Below are positions 1 through 11,583 of a DNA stretch of 64,000 nt, one piece after another; position 1 is the stretch's first letter; each line of letters begins with the position of its first letter. The DNA lies in contig CAMGYJ010000005.1 in assembly GCA_946122785.1 (NCBI GenBank), forward strand, positions 89,398,547 through 89,462,546, written 5' to 3'. The translations under genes were made by a program, and so were the position numbers. Source of the stretch: Linum tenue. Its lineage: Eukaryota > Streptophyta > Magnoliopsida > Malpighiales > Linaceae. The notes under the pieces were generated by a model. That model saw nothing but the letters and a program-made list of their open reading frames with translations, did no database searches and was not told the DNA's origin.

Positions 1-1038
1 TCCGCGAATTGGCTCCGCAACTCCTCCCGAAGGGTGTCGTGCTCCTCCGCCCTCACCCGCTCCTTGGCCGCTTCCACGTCGTCCGCCAACTTGCTCTGCA
101 GCATGCCAAGCTCCTCCATAACCTCGTTAGCTTTATTTGTCGCCACTTCTGCGCGACTCTCTGCCCCGGCAAGCTTGCCTTCCAGTTGGACAATCCTCGA
201 CTCCTCCGCCTTCAGCTTTGCGCGGTGCGAGGCTCGCTCCTGCTGGGCTCGGAAGGTCACCAGCAAGCCCTACATTCACAACGCCACAGGACTTAGCAGA
301 ATCCCACTTAACAGGTAAGATGGACTATGCATAAGATTAAATTTATCTTACCGCGAAGTGAACCTGAGCCAGGTTCTGCAGCGGATCCGACTTCTCCAGC
401 CGCGTAGGGACACTCAGCAGAGGGCCAACCGCTCGCAGGGCAGCCTGCGCGGCCGTACTGTTGCACGCCACACCAGTGTGTAGCCGCACATTGCGGTAAT
501 AATTGATGGCGATGGCGGCTCCCCCAAAACCGGCCATCTCCGGTAGCTTCTGTTGGACAGTCGCCCCAGATGAACTGGCAGCCACTTCCTTCTCAGGGCG
601 CAGAGACTTCCCGACGCGCGCCTCTTGTTCGGAAATCACCAGAGGCAGTTGGCGCGCCGCCTGCGCGGGCTGCTCGGTCACCCGAGCCGCTTTCCTAGGC
701 TTCTCAGCAACCAGTGGCTGTTCCACCTCTTTCCTCTTCGCACTGCTGGGTTGCGCGCCCTCCCTCTTCTTCTTCTCGGCATGCGGAACACGAGGAGTCT
801 TCATGACGTCGTCCACCAACATCATGCTCACCAAGTTCGAGAAGTCAACACCTGTGCCAATAAATCGTAAGAAGTCGGTTAAATTGTAACATCCAGAACC
901 TCGGATAATTTTTCTTCTTCCTAGTAGCAGACGTATATTGCATGATTCGAGACTGCAAAAAAATCGAGAAGTTATCCTATATGAGGTAGGATCAACGAAA
1001 CCACTTAAGAACTCCCCAAATATCAAAAAGTGCAACAA
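1..1038 (-). CDS. Partial spliced coiled-coil protein gene, runs off left edge
   Basis: I do not recognise the family. Reading leftwards, an exon ending at 352 is followed by an intron at 351-270 (GTAAGA donor, TGTAG acceptor, 82 bp, phase 0). The second exon continues open from 269 to the window edge. The first exon encodes a basic, Lys/Arg/Ala-rich low-complexity segment and then a short ordered stretch. The second exon is strongly heptad-like (Glu, Lys, Ala, Leu-rich), so it is a predicted coiled coil. The 5' limit is unsure: the frame is open to 1038, but 890-1038 looks non-coding and a CACAG acceptor near 852 may begin the real exon. Such Lys-rich plus coiled-coil proteins are common in plant retroelement gag-like genes, so this may be transposon-derived. 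The gene lies directly left of LTR element A. Confidence 0.45.
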
Positions 1039-1048
1039 AAATAAATTG

Positions 1049-1133
1049 TTAGCTGTAGGAATCGAACATCTAACCTGTTGATCAGTAAAGAAGGGTTCAA
1101 CAACCTAACCAGTTAGACTATGCTAGTTTCAAT
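1049..1133 (-). other. tRNA-like sequence (degenerate tRNA gene or SINE head)
   Basis: Read on the minus strand, the segment holds a good polymerase III box A (TAGTCTAACTGG) and a box B-like TGTTCGATTCC at about the right spacing. The acceptor arms do not pair convincingly, so this is a decayed tRNA gene or a tRNA-derived SINE rather than a working tRNA. Confidence 0.3.
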
Positions 1134-1189
1134 AATACAAAAGGAGCCGAGTCATTAATGAGCTAATGACGTCGGCATTGCACCAGCAG

Positions 1190-2551
1190 TGATAACGATG
1201 TAATTGCATGATTTTATACCCCTATTTCTTATCCATTTGCGGATCATGGTTGTGTGTTTTGGCCTATTTTACGCCGGGTTGTGCTACTTTGTCCTATTTC
1301 AGGTCCCAGGCGTCAAAGGGAAGGCCAAGCACGAGTTTCGGATCGTTTGGAAGTCGTTTGGACAAGCCAAGGCCAAAACACGGGCAGGAGGCCCTCAGAA
1401 CACGGCTGTGTTCCTGACCGTGCTTTTATGGCCGAGACTTCCCAAGGGTGGCTTGAACCACCTAAAAAACCCACGGGCAGGCTTGAGGAAGAACACGGCC
1501 GTGTTTTGCACTGAACACGCCCGTGTTTTCATGATGCCCGTGGCCGTGTTTTTAAGCCAGATCCAAAACACGGGCGGGCTGAGGCAAAGCACGGCCGTGC
1601 CCTCGACCGTGCTTTGGCCAATGATGCCCTTTTAGGCAGATTTCAGCCAAATTGAGAGGGGATTCGAGTTTTAGAGAGACAGAGCGATTCCTAGAGAGAG
1701 AAAGCGACGAACAAGAGTCTCCAAGCGCCCTAGATCGATCTTCAACACCATTGGAGCTTGGTTTGAGCTTGGAGAAGTGCCGATTCAACGTCCAGGAGCA
1801 GAAATCCATCTTCACAGTATGATTTCCGCGTCTGATTCTGCTTTTGCTTCTTTCTCCATGGAGTAGTTCTCCCATTCATCTGGGTGTGGGAAACCCTAGT
1901 TCTGTATGTTGGGATTGATTGTATGAACCCAAGTACTGTTTCTATGAATTGATTATATTCGATTGAGGTTTGAATGATTGAATGGCATGAATCCTGATCA
2001 AATTCCTGTTGTTTCTGCTTTAACCTAGAATGAGAATATCTGCCTAGGTTAATAGAGTATCCTTAATTGAAGGTAGTGAATTGGTGACTTTAGTCGAGGA
2101 GCCAATTCACTATTCTGTACCGAATTCAATTCGGTAGTGGAGGTTTTGTTCATAGGGCCTCAATCTGTTTACTCCGGTGGAGGTTAGTCGCCCGCTAGAG
2201 ACTCAGATTGAGAGGGTCTGAAGACCTTTAGTCGAGACTTCAGACTGTTTGAGAACCTTCCGCAGTATAACTATAATAGAAATTGAACTTGGTAATTACA
2301 ATCCGGCTTAAGTGCAGACTAGGGGGAACCATATCCGGGTGACCTCTCTTAACCTGAAAACAACCGTTTAGTTGCTTTGCTTGCTTGTTAGTTTAGACCT
2401 TCACTAAAGTTTCATTGCTAGATAATACGAATTCACTGAGTAGTCATCACATCTAGGACCCGGGTTGACATTAAAACCCAAACCCGCTATACTACGCTTT
2501 AGGAAGTGGTTACACTTGGCCAATTTCTAGAGTGACAGTAGGAGTGAGTCA
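1190..2551 (+). repeat. 5' LTR of element A
   Basis: Starts TGATAACGATG and ends GTGAGTCA, directly before the PBS. It matches the copy at 20230-21588 over its whole length with roughly 25 differences counted by eye. Its 3' two thirds are also similar to the LTRs of element B, while its 5' third is only loosely related to them. Confidence 0.92.
1374..1616. promoter_or_regulatory. Dyad cluster in the U3 part of LTR A
   Basis: Several near-palindromes built on CACGGCCGTG lie in a row. They form modules in which an AAAACACGGGC arm and a later CCGTGTTTT or CCGTGCTTT arm flank a central AACACGGCCGTGTT-like dyad. The same cluster is at 20410-20655 in the 3' LTR. A regulatory role (factor binding or RNA structure) is inferred from position and symmetry only. 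Confidence 0.55.
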
Positions 2552-2557
2552 AGTTTT

Positions 2558-2575
2558 TGGCGCCGTTGCCGGGGA
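2558..2575 (+). promoter_or_regulatory. Primer binding site of element A (tRNA-Asp)
   Basis: TGGCGCCGTTGCCGGGGA, 6 nt after the 5' LTR, is complementary to the 3' end of plant tRNA-Asp. This is the usual primer of Athila/Tat elements. Confidence 0.9.
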
Positions 2576-2699
2576 CGGCTAGGTTGTTGAAGAAAAGTGA
2601 TTTTTGTTACTCTAGCATTTACATTTTCGCATTTAGTTTTTGTTCTTTCCCACTTGTGCCTTCACGGGTTTGCATTGCTTGATTGTGTGCAGATAGTGC

Positions 2700-3956
2700 A
2701 TGACCCGTAGCCAGTCGGGAGGTTTACTGCCGTTGGATCCAGAGATTGAACGCACCTGCAACCAACTTCGGAGACAACAGCGAGCTAGACTGGCTACGGT
2801 GGAGTACAGAGACGGCCAATTGAGCAGCGAATCCGAGGAAGAGCACGAGATGGAGGGCGAAGACATCCCACAACCGGGGAATGCTCGACAGGCTCCCCCG
2901 GTGAATCAGCATCCACCACCACCGCCGGGTCCCACCTTGGAGTACTACTACACTCCACGGATTGCTGACATCCGCCCGGTCATCCTCTATCCACCCATCC
3001 CAGCAAACAACCTCGAGATCAAGCCATGCTGGATTCAACTCATTACATCATCTATCCAGTTCCATGGTTTGAAGGATGAGGAAGCCCGGGCACACCTTTC
3101 CCGTTTTCTGCAGCTGACGAACGGGTTCAAGCTGAATGGTGTTCCGGATGATGCAATCCGTCTTCACCTCTTCCCCCATTCTCTGGCAGGGAATGCTAAG
3201 AGGTGGTTGGAGACCCAGCCCCCTTTGTCCATCACTTCTTGGCACGATCTAGCAGACAAGTTCGTGCACAGGTATTATCCGGCATCGAAGACTACTGAGA
3301 TTCAGCGGGAGATCACTCACTTCCGCCAGGAGCCAGATGAGTCCCTTCGTGATGCATGGGAGCGGTACATGGGATACTTCTGGCAGTGTCCCCATCATGG
3401 CTTCAGGGATGCTTTCACAGTAGGGAACTTCTACAGTGCCCTCACCCCAGACAGCCAAAGGGTGATCGAGTCTCTATGCCCAGGAGGGGATATTCTCACT
3501 AAGACTCCACCCGAGCTGAACCAGATGATTAGTACCTTGGCTGCCTGCGATCATTCCTGGGGGCAGAGCAGCAGAGGCAGGCATTCCCGGGACCGTGGTG
3601 TGCATGCCATGGAGGCCCGATCCGGGTTAGAGCAGCAGGTGGCTGAGTTGGTGCAGACATTGAAGCAGCCCAATAGTCTCCTACCGGGCCGAGGTGTCGC
3701 TCCGCCTCCAGTCGCTCAGTGTCAGTGGTGTGAGAGCCCGAACCACCTGGTGGAAGATTGTCAGTCTATGAGGGAGTCTTCTACTCCCCAAGAGCAGGTG
3801 GATTTCATCGCCAATGCTCGGCGCCTGGACCCATACAGCAACACCTACAATGAGGGATGGCGCCAGCACCCTAACTTTGCCTGGAGCAGCAACACCAACC
3901 AGCCACCTGGTTTCCCAGCACCAGCAGGTGGTTTCCAGCAGAGCCAGCCCTTCTAG
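2700..3956 (+). pseudogene. gag: gag of element A, capsid region and zinc knuckle, ends at a premature stop
   Basis: The ATG at 2700 is the first start after the leader; the same start context is found in element B. An N-terminal acidic and Pro-rich stretch is followed by a retrotransposon gag domain at about residues 105-260 (conserved WLE..P motif region) and one CCHC zinc knuckle, CX2CX4HX4C, near residue 345. The Gln-rich tail is cut by TAG at 3954-3956. Element B has a sense codon there, so this is a secondary nonsense mutation, not the natural end of gag. Confidence 0.88.
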
Positions 3957-5256
3957 GCTAGGCAGGGGCCACCACCACAGCAGCAGCCCTACCAGCCTAG
4001 GCAAGGGCAGCCATTCCAGCAGCCCCAGGGCCAGTTTGCTCATCCTCCAGCAGCCGCAGCACTAGATCCTCAGATATCTGACCTGAAAGAATATTTTGCA
4101 GGCTTTCATGACCACCAGTCAGGCGAACTTCACAAGGATGGATCAGAACATAGCCTCACTGGAGGCAGGCCAGAGGAACCAAGGTGCCATTCTGCAAGAT
4201 CTACAAAATCAGATTGGGAGCCTAGCTCGCCAGAACACTACTAGGGCACCGGGGACTCTGCCTGCCACCACCATCCCCAATCCACGAGACCCGCATGAGG
4301 CCGCACACGCCATCACCACCAGGAGTGGCAAGACTACATCTGCTGCTCCTGCCCAGCCCAGGCGAGACGACCCACTACCGGCTTCAACACCTCCAGCTGA
4401 TACTGCAGAGGTGGGGGAAGGCAGCACAGCACCTGCTCCAAAGCCGCAACCTGTGGTTAAGGAGCATACACCCCAGCTGCCCTTCCCCACTCGACTTCAT
4501 AAAGACAAGCTGGAGACAGAGTTTGCCAAGTTCATGGCAATGTTGAAGCAGGTCAACATCAGCATGCCGTTCGTGGAAGCACTGTCGAAGATGCCCAAGT
4601 ATGCCAAGTTCATGAAAGACCTCCTCACCAATAAGAAGAAACTTGGGGATCTTTCGACAGTGATGCTCAGCGAGGAGTGTTCTGCTATCTTGTAGAACAA
4701 GCTGCCCGAGAAGCGCAAAGACCCAGGGAGTTTCACTATCCCTCTTGTTATTGGAAGCATGCATGTAGGAAAGTCCTTGGCGGACCTAGGCGCTAGCATT
4801 AACGTCATGCCCTATAAATTGTTTAAGAAGCTAGACCTAGGTGAACCTAGAGCTACTAGGATGAGTATTCAGTTAGCTGATCGTTCTATCGTGCATCCTA
4901 GGGGTATCATTGAGGACTTGCTTGTTAATGTTGGTGCATTCACATATCCTGTTGATTTTGTTATTTTGGATATAAATGAGGATGTGGATGTGCCTTTGAT
5001 TTTGGGTAGACCATTTCTCGCCACCGCCAAGGCGCTTATTGATGTGCATAGTGGTAAATTGATTCTGCGTGCTGGTGATGAACAGGCTACTTTTTCTGTG
5101 TCTGACAATGGGAAACATTCTCATTTGCATGATGACATAGACTACTGTGATGTGCTTACCGATTTTGAGACCGCACTCGCCATCACGAGTGCGGGTACTG
5201 ATGATGCTCTTGAGCGTTGTATTTTGCTAGGTGAGCAGGCATTGCAGGAGCCATAG
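3957..5256 (+). pseudogene. gag C-terminus and aspartic protease of element A, broken
   Basis: Continues the polyprotein after the stop at 3954. A one-base shift relative to element B lies between about 4080 and 4100, so the frame open from 4096 is a different one. This frame is stopped by TAG at 4693-4695 (sense in B) and again by TAG at 5254-5256. The segment 4759-5130 is a retroviral-type aspartic protease with the D-L-G-A-S catalytic motif, followed by the I-L-G-R-P-F-L motif typical of its C-terminal half. The N-terminal part (4096-4480) is a Gln/Pro-rich linker. Confidence 0.85.
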
Positions 5257-6860
5257 CTGGCGGAGCAGTTGGCCGCGTTGGAGAGTGGCCCTTTCTTGGA
5301 GGGCGACAGGCTGTTTAAACCGATCTCATCCTCCACCCGCATCACCACCTCCTTGGCGGGGCACGAGTTCTACTGCTTCCTGGATGGGATGTCCGGGTAC
5401 TTTCAGATCCCTATTGCACCGGAGGACCAGGCGAAGACCACTTTCACCTACCCCTTCGGCACATTTGCTTACCGGAGGATTCCATTCGGGCTATGCAACG
5501 CCCCGGCCACCTTTCAGCGATGCATGCTCGCCATATTTGACCGTCTGGTCGGCGAGATCATGGAGGTGTTTATGGACGATTTCTCGGTTTATGGAGACTC
5601 CTTCTCTCACTGTCTCCATAACCTGGAACTCGTTCTTAAACGGTGTGAAGAAACGAACCTGGCACTGAGTTGGGAGAAGTGTCACTTCATGGTTCGAGAA
5701 GGCATAGTTCTGGGGCACAAGATCTCCAATATGGGGATCGAGGTAGACAGAGCAAAGATCGAGACTATCAGCAAGCTGCCTCCTCCTACATCTGTAAAGG
5801 GGATCCGGAGTTTTCTTGGCCATGCAGGTTTCTATAGGCGGTTCATCAAGGACTTCTCGAAGATCGCCCTGCCCCTAACTAAGCTTCTAGAGAAGGATGC
5901 CCCCTTCCTGTTCACTGATGCTTGCACAGCGGCGTTCACCACCTTGAAGGAGAAGCTCACCCAGGCTCCTATCATGGTTGTTCCAGACTGGTCCTTACCA
6001 TTTGAGCTGATGTGCGACGCCAGTGACTTTGCTGTTGGAGCTGTTTTGGGGCAGAGGCGAGATCAACACTTCCGACCTATCTACTACGCCTCGAAGACTC
6101 TGAATGATGCCCAGGAGAACTACACCACCACCGAGAAGGAGCTGCTTGCGGTGGTGTTTGCCTTTGATAAGTTTCGCCCCTATCTGGTCTTGTCCCAAGT
6201 GACCGTGTACACAGATCACTCCGCGATTAGATACCTGATGAGCAAGGCCGATGCCAAGCCTCGGCTCATACGATGGATCTTACTGCTGCAGGAGTTTGAT
6301 ATTGTGATCCGGGACAAGAAGGGAGCAGAAAATGTTGCAGCTGATCACCTCTCCCGGTTGGACGCACCTCCTGCGGACAACCTCGTGGAGGAGATTGATG
6401 ACTCCTTCCCAGATGAGAGGTTGATGATGATGTGCTTGGTGGAGAGTGTCACCCCCTGGTACTCTGATTTTGCGAACTATTTGGTGGGCCAGCAGCTGCC
6501 CAAGGGGATGGCAACTCACGCCAAGAGGAAGTTTTTCTCCGATCTGAAGTACTACTTCTGGGATGACCCTCATCTTTTTCGGATCGGAGCCGACGGGATC
6601 ATCCGTCGTTGTGTTATGGAGAGTGAGATGGAGGGCATTCTATCTCACTGTCATGAGGGACCTACTGGCGGTCATCACGGAGGAAACCGCACGGCGAGGA
6701 AGGTGCTCCAGTCGGGATTTTACTGGCCCACGCTCTTCAAGGATGCAGACGCCTTCGCACGCAGGTGCGACCGATGCCAGAGGTCAGGTAACATCTCTGC
6801 CCGTGATGAGATGCCCCAGAATGTGTTTATCACTTGTGAGATTTTTGATGTCTGGGGTAT
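5257..6860 (+). pseudogene. Reverse transcriptase, RNase H and integrase N-terminus of element A, interrupted
   Basis: The frame is the same as the protease frame. The first part of RT (fingers, including the first conserved motifs) is missing: soon after a short linker the sequence enters the [10 protein letters not shown] block, so roughly 150 expected residues are absent. The catalytic box is F-M-D-D near 5570. RNase H follows (DAS near 6015, TEKE near 6130, TDH near 6215). The integrase zinc finger HHCC lies at 6645-6780. At 6860 the reading frame is cut inside the first catalytic Asp region by element B, and it resumes at 14994. The RT deletion alone would make this element dependent on others. 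Confidence 0.88.
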
Positions 6861-8202
6861 TGATAGACCGATAATTATACATATTTTCACCCCTATTATG
6901 GAGCCGTTTGTGCTGAGGAATCTCGTGTTTTAAGCCGATTTTACGCCAGGTTGTGTGTTTGTGTCATATTTCAGGTCCCGGCGTTGGAATCGAGGCGGAG
7001 AAACGAGTTCTGGGTCGAAAGGAGCCGAGTTGGGACTAAGGGGGCTGCAGGAGGAAAATACCCGGTCGGATGGCAAAATACCCGACCGGGTATTTATCGT
7101 TTTTGGCACCCGTGAGAAACAGAAGGGGGCCCGGGCGAAGGCCTTAAATCCCCGGTCGGGGATTTTGGTGGTAGACCGGGGATTTTCGCCTTTAGTGGAA
7201 CGGTGCGTTTCACAATACCCGGTCGAACCATAAAATACCCGACCGGGTATTTTGACCGGGTATCGCGACCAGGCAGCTGATAAAAGAGGAAGAAGGCCAA
7301 TTTTCAAAGGGTTCCTGAGTTTTTGAGAGAGAAACCGATACCTAGAGAGAGAAAGCGTCGAACCAGAGTTCTCAAGCGCCATAGATCGATCTTCAACACC
7401 ATTGGAGCCCGTCTTGAGCTTGGAGAAGTGCGATTAAACGTCCAGAAGCAGGAATCCAACTTCACAGTATGATTTCCGTGTCTGAATCTGCTTTTGCTTC
7501 TTTCTCTATGGAGTAGTTTCCCCATTCATCTGGGTATGGAGAACCCTAGATTTGTATGCTAGGTCTGATTGTATGAACCCAAGTACAGTGTTTGTGAATT
7601 GATTATATTCGATTGAGGTTTGAATGATTGAATGACTTGAATCCTGATCAAATTCCTGTTGTTTCTGCTTTGACCTGGAATGAGAATATCTGCCTAGGTT
7701 GATAGAGTACCCTTAATCGAAGGTGGCGAATTGGTGACTTTAGTCAAGGGGCCAATTCGCTATTCTGTACCGAAGTCAATTCGGTAGTGGAGGTTTGGTT
7801 CATTAGGGCCTCAATCTGTTTACTCCGGTGGAGGTTAGTCGCCCGCTAGAGACTCAGATTGAGAGGGTCTGGAGACCTTTAGTCGAGACTTCAGGCTAAT
7901 TGAGAACCTTCCGCAGTATAACTTTCATGAAAACTGAACTTGGCAAATTGCAATCCGACTTAACGGCAGTCTAGGGGGAAACCATATCCGGGTGACCTCT
8001 CTTGACTTGACAACAAACCGTTTACTTGCTCTGTGTTTTGTTTGCTTGAGTTTCACTAAAAGTTCACTGCTAAATAACAAGAATTCACCGAGTAGTCATC
8101 ACATCTAGGACCCGGGTTGACATTAAAACCCGACCCGCTATACTACGCTTTAGGAATTGGTTATACTTGGCCATTTTCTAGGGTGACAGTAGGAGTGAGT
8201 CA
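6861..8202 (+). repeat. 5' LTR of element B
   Basis: Begins TGATAGACCG and ends GTGAGTCA before the PBS. The 3' two thirds are close to LTR A. The 5' third is diverged and carries a different dyad set. Confidence 0.93.
7058..7270. promoter_or_regulatory. Dyad cluster in the U3 part of LTR B
   Basis: Repeated near-palindromes based on AAATACCCGACCGGGTATTT (central copies near 7080 and 7235) and CCCCGGTCGGGG (near 7150), with single arms such as AAAATACCCGGTC on the outside. The same cluster is at 13850-14060 in the 3' LTR. It sits where LTR A has its CACGGCCGTG cluster. Function is inferred. Confidence 0.55.
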
Positions 8203-8208
8203 AGTTTT

Positions 8209-8226
8209 TGGCGCCGTTGCCGGGGA
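8209..8226 (+). promoter_or_regulatory. Primer binding site of element B (tRNA-Asp)
   Basis: Same 18-nt sequence as the PBS of A, 6 nt after the LTR end. Confidence 0.9.
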
Positions 8227-8349
8227 CGGCTAGGTTGTTGAAGAAAAGTGATTTCTGTTACTTTAGCATTTTCATTTTTGCATTGAGTTTTTGCTTTGTC
8301 CCACTTGTGCCTTCACGGGTTTGCTTGCTTGAGTGTGTGCAGGTAGTGC

Positions 8350-11171
8350 ATGACCCGTAGCCAGTCAGGAGGTTTACTGCCGTTGGATCCAGAGCTTGAA
8401 CGCACTTGCCGCCAACTTAGGAGACAGCAGCGAGCTAGACTGGTTACGGGAGAGCGCATAGACGGCCACTTGACCAGCGATTCTGAGGAAGAGTACGAGA
8501 TGGAGGGCGAAGACATCCCACAACCGGGGAATGCGCGACAGGCTCCCTAGGTGAATCAGCATCCACCACCACCGCCGGGTCCCACCTTGGAGTACTACTA
8601 CACTCCACGGATTGCTGACATCCGCCCGGTCATCCTCTATCCACCCATCCCAGCAAATAACTTCGAGATCAAGCCAGGCTGGATTCAGCTCATCACATCC
8701 TCCAGTTCCATGGCTTGAAGGATGAGGAAGCCCGGGCACACCTTTCCCGTTTTCTGCAGCTGACAAACGGTTTCAAGCTGAATGGTGTTCCGGATGATGC
8801 AATCCGCCTTCACCTCTTCCCCCATTCTCTGGCGGGGAATGCTAAGAGGTGGTTGGAGACCCAGCCCCCACTGTCCATCACTTCTTGGGACGATCTGGCG
8901 GATAAGTTCGTGCACAGATATTATCCGGCATCGAAGACTACTGAGATTCAGCGGGAGATCACTCACTTCCGCCAAGAGCCAGATGAGTCCCTTCGTGATG
9001 CATGGGAGCGGTACATGGGATACTTCTGGCAGTGTCCCCATCATGGCTTCAGCGATGCTTTCACAGTGGGGAACTTCTACAGTGCCATCACCCCAGACAG
9101 CCAGAGGGTGATCGAGTCTCTATGCCCAGGAGGGGATATCCTTACTAAGACTCCACCCGAGTTGAACCAGATGATCAGTACTTTGGCTGCCCGCGATCAT
9201 TCCTGGGGGCAGAGCAGCAGAGGCAGGCACTCCCGGGACCGTGGTGTGCATGTTATGGAGGCCAGATCCGGGTTAGAGCAGCAGGTGGCTGAGTTGGTGC
9301 AGACACTGAAGCAGCCTAACAGTCTCTTTTCGGGCCGAGGTGTAGCTGCGCCTCCAGTAGTTCAGTGCCAGTGGTGTGAGAGTCCAAACCATCTGGTGGA
9401 GGACTGCCAGGCTATGCGGGAGTCCTCTACTCCCCAAGAACAGTTGGCCTTCATCGCCAATGCTCGGCGCCTCGATCCATACAGTAACACATACAATGAG
9501 GGATGGCGCCAGCATCCCAACTTCGCCTGGAGCAACAACACCAACAAACCACCTGGTTTCCCAGCACCAACAGGTGGTTTTCAGCAGAGGCAGCCCTACC
9601 AGGATAGGCAAGGGCCACCACCACAGCAGCAGCCCTACCAGCCTAGGCAAGGGAAGCCATTCCAGCAGCCCCAGGGCCAGTTTGCTCAGCCTCCAGCAGC
9701 CGCAGCTCCCGATAATCAGATGGCTGATCTGAAGAACATTTTGGCGACATTCATGACCACCAGCCAGGCGAATTTCGCAAGGGTGGACCAGAGCATAGCT
9801 TCTTTGGAGGCAGGGCAGAGGAACCAGGGTGCTATTTTGCAAGATCTACAGCACCAAGTCGGTGTCCTAGCGCGCCAGCTTACTGCTCGGGCCCCGGGGA
9901 CTCTACATGCCACCACCATCCCCAATCCGCGGGACCCGCACGAGACCGCACATGCCATTTTCACCCTGAGCGGCAGTCCTACATCAGCTGATCCTGCCTC
10001 GACTAGGCAGGAGGAACCACTACCTGCTTCAGCACTTCCAGCCGGTGATACAGAAGTGCGGGTGGAGAAGGAAGCCCCTGCTCCCAAGCCACAACCAGTG
10101 GTGAAGGAGCACGTACCCCAGCTTCCCTTCCCCACTCGCCTTCACAAAGACAAGTTGGAGACTGAGTTTGCCAATTTTATGGCAATGTTGAAGCAGCTCA
10201 ACATCAGCGTACCATTTGTGGAGGCACTGTCGAAGATGCCCAAGTACGCTAAGTTCATGAAAGATCTCTGCACCAACAAGAAGAAACTTGGGGATCTCTC
10301 GACAGTGCTGCTGAGCGAGGAATGTTCTGCCATCCTGCAGAACAAGCTGCCCGAAAAGCGCAAGGATCCAGGGAGTTTTACTATCCCTCTTACTATTGGC
10401 AGCATGCATGTAGGAAAGTCCTTGGCGGACCTGGGCGCTAGCATTAATGTCATGCCATACAAATTGTTCACAAAGCTAGACCTAGGTGAACTTAGCCCTA
10501 CTAGGATGAGCATTCAGCTAGCTGATCGTTCTGTGGTGCATCCTAGGGGTATCATAGAAGATTTGCTTGTTAATGTGGGTGCATTCACATATCCTGTTGA
10601 TTTTGTTATTCTGGATATAAATGATGATGTGGATGTGCCTTTGATTCTAGGTAGACCATTTCTTGCCACCGCCAAGGCACTGATTGATGTGCATGATGGT
10701 AAACTGATCTTGCGTGCTGGAAATGAACAGGCTGTTTTTCCTGTGACTGAGTCTGATTATTGTGCTATGATTTCTGTATCGCCTGTGCATGCTATTTCTG
10801 ATCAGGTACACGAGCCTGTCGTGTACCCTTCTGCACCTCTCATTTTGCAGGACCCGCCTATCATTCCTTCGTCGCCACTCCATCCAGTCTCGCCTCCGAA
10901 CAAAAAGCTCAAGGAGGGGTGGCGGCCGAAGCCGCAAGTGGCTAAGCCTGCACGGAAGAAGAGTGGAGACCACTATGAGCTGGTCCCACCCCCCGCACCA
11001 CGACCACCCTGGCCATCCGAGTACTCACTCGCCTGCATCTTGCCGGATGGCCAGGTCGAGCTGACTTCTGCTGGTGGTTGCAACCGTCGGGTGCACGGTC
11101 ACCACCTGAAGCTGTACCTCAACAGCGATGTGGATCCGCTCTTGGAGGCACCTGTTCCTGCCCTTCCCTGA
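8350..11171 (+). pseudogene. gag: gag-protease ORF of element B with early lesions
   Basis: Start ATG at 8350 in the same context as in A. The N-terminus has two lesions relative to A: a TAG at 8548-8550 and a 4-bp deletion near 8697 that shifts frame. From about 8700 the frame is open for more than 800 codons: gag domain, CCHC knuckle (near 9370), Gln/Pro-rich linker, and aspartic protease (D-L-G-A-S near 10430, I-L-G-R-P-F-L near 10650). After the protease comes a Pro-rich unfamiliar stretch and then a short tail (VHGHHLKLYL) that resembles the very end of the A integrase ([10 protein letters not shown]). This suggests that the whole RT-RNase H-integrase block was lost. The long open part suggests gag-protease function was kept until recently. 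Confidence 0.85.
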
Positions 11172-11180
11172 GTATCCACC

Positions 11181-11240
11181 ATGGGCGTCCAGCTAAAAGA
11201 CGGTAAAGAAGCGCTTGTGGGGAGGCAACCCCACCACGGT
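11181..11240 (+). other. Conserved post-pol block with hairpin (element B)
   Basis: A block of about 60 bp just after the stop codon is nearly identical to 15880-15940 of element A. It contains the stem GTGGGG / CCCCAC around the loop AGGCAA (11217-11234). Conservation outside coding sequence in both elements suggests an RNA role. Confidence 0.6.
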
Positions 11241-11483
11241 TTGACTTTCTTTCTTATGTTTCGAGTCGGATTGCGATTTGGTTTTGTTTTGGTTTGTTTC
11301 ATTTGTTCTGGATGACGTCGTATTGGGCTGACATCGGACCTCACATATTCTGGTTGAGCTCTTCTGTTCCCCTTGAGCTGTGCTGTGTTCCCGACTGGTC
11401 CATTTCCAGTCCTCTGCCGTCCGTGCATCCCGGTAACATCGTTCCCCTTTCCTTCCCTCTTCTCCATTGAGGGCAATGTCGAT

Positions 11484-11498
11484 CTTAAGTGTGGGGGG
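11484..11498 (+). promoter_or_regulatory. Internal polypurine-like tract of element B
   Basis: TTAAGTGTGGGGGGA resembles the true PPT (AAGTGTGGGGGAGTT) but lies about 2.1 kb upstream of it. It could be a second plus-strand primer or a relic; element A has the equivalent at 18702-18727. Confidence 0.4.
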
Positions 11499-11535
11499 AT
11501 GTTTATCTTTTGACTGCATTAGCTCTGTTTGTGTG

Positions 11536-11583
11536 CTTGGAGCCTAGTCCACTGTCCAAATCTTACGATTTGAGGGCTCCAAG
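11536..11583 (+). other. 48-nt two-stem RNA motif, copy 1 (element B)
   Basis: Outer stem CTTGGAG / CTCCAAG, inner stem AAATC / GATTT, and the invariant single-stranded strings TAGTCCACTGTCC and TGAGGG. Copies 2-4 are at 16986, 17081 and 18761 and have the same length with compensatory changes. Confidence 0.6.

Noticed and set aside
1049..1133. Functional tRNA gene
   Set aside because: Box A and B are present but the acceptor stem does not pair and the anticodon arm is not convincing.
6955..7525. Short ORFs within LTR B and LTR A
   Set aside because: They repeat in both LTRs and are by-products of the dyad repeats and U3 sequence.
11536..11583. 48-nt motif as a hammerhead or twister ribozyme
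   Set aside because: The hammerhead CTGATGA and GAAA core strings are absent, and the twister core strings as I know them are not seen.
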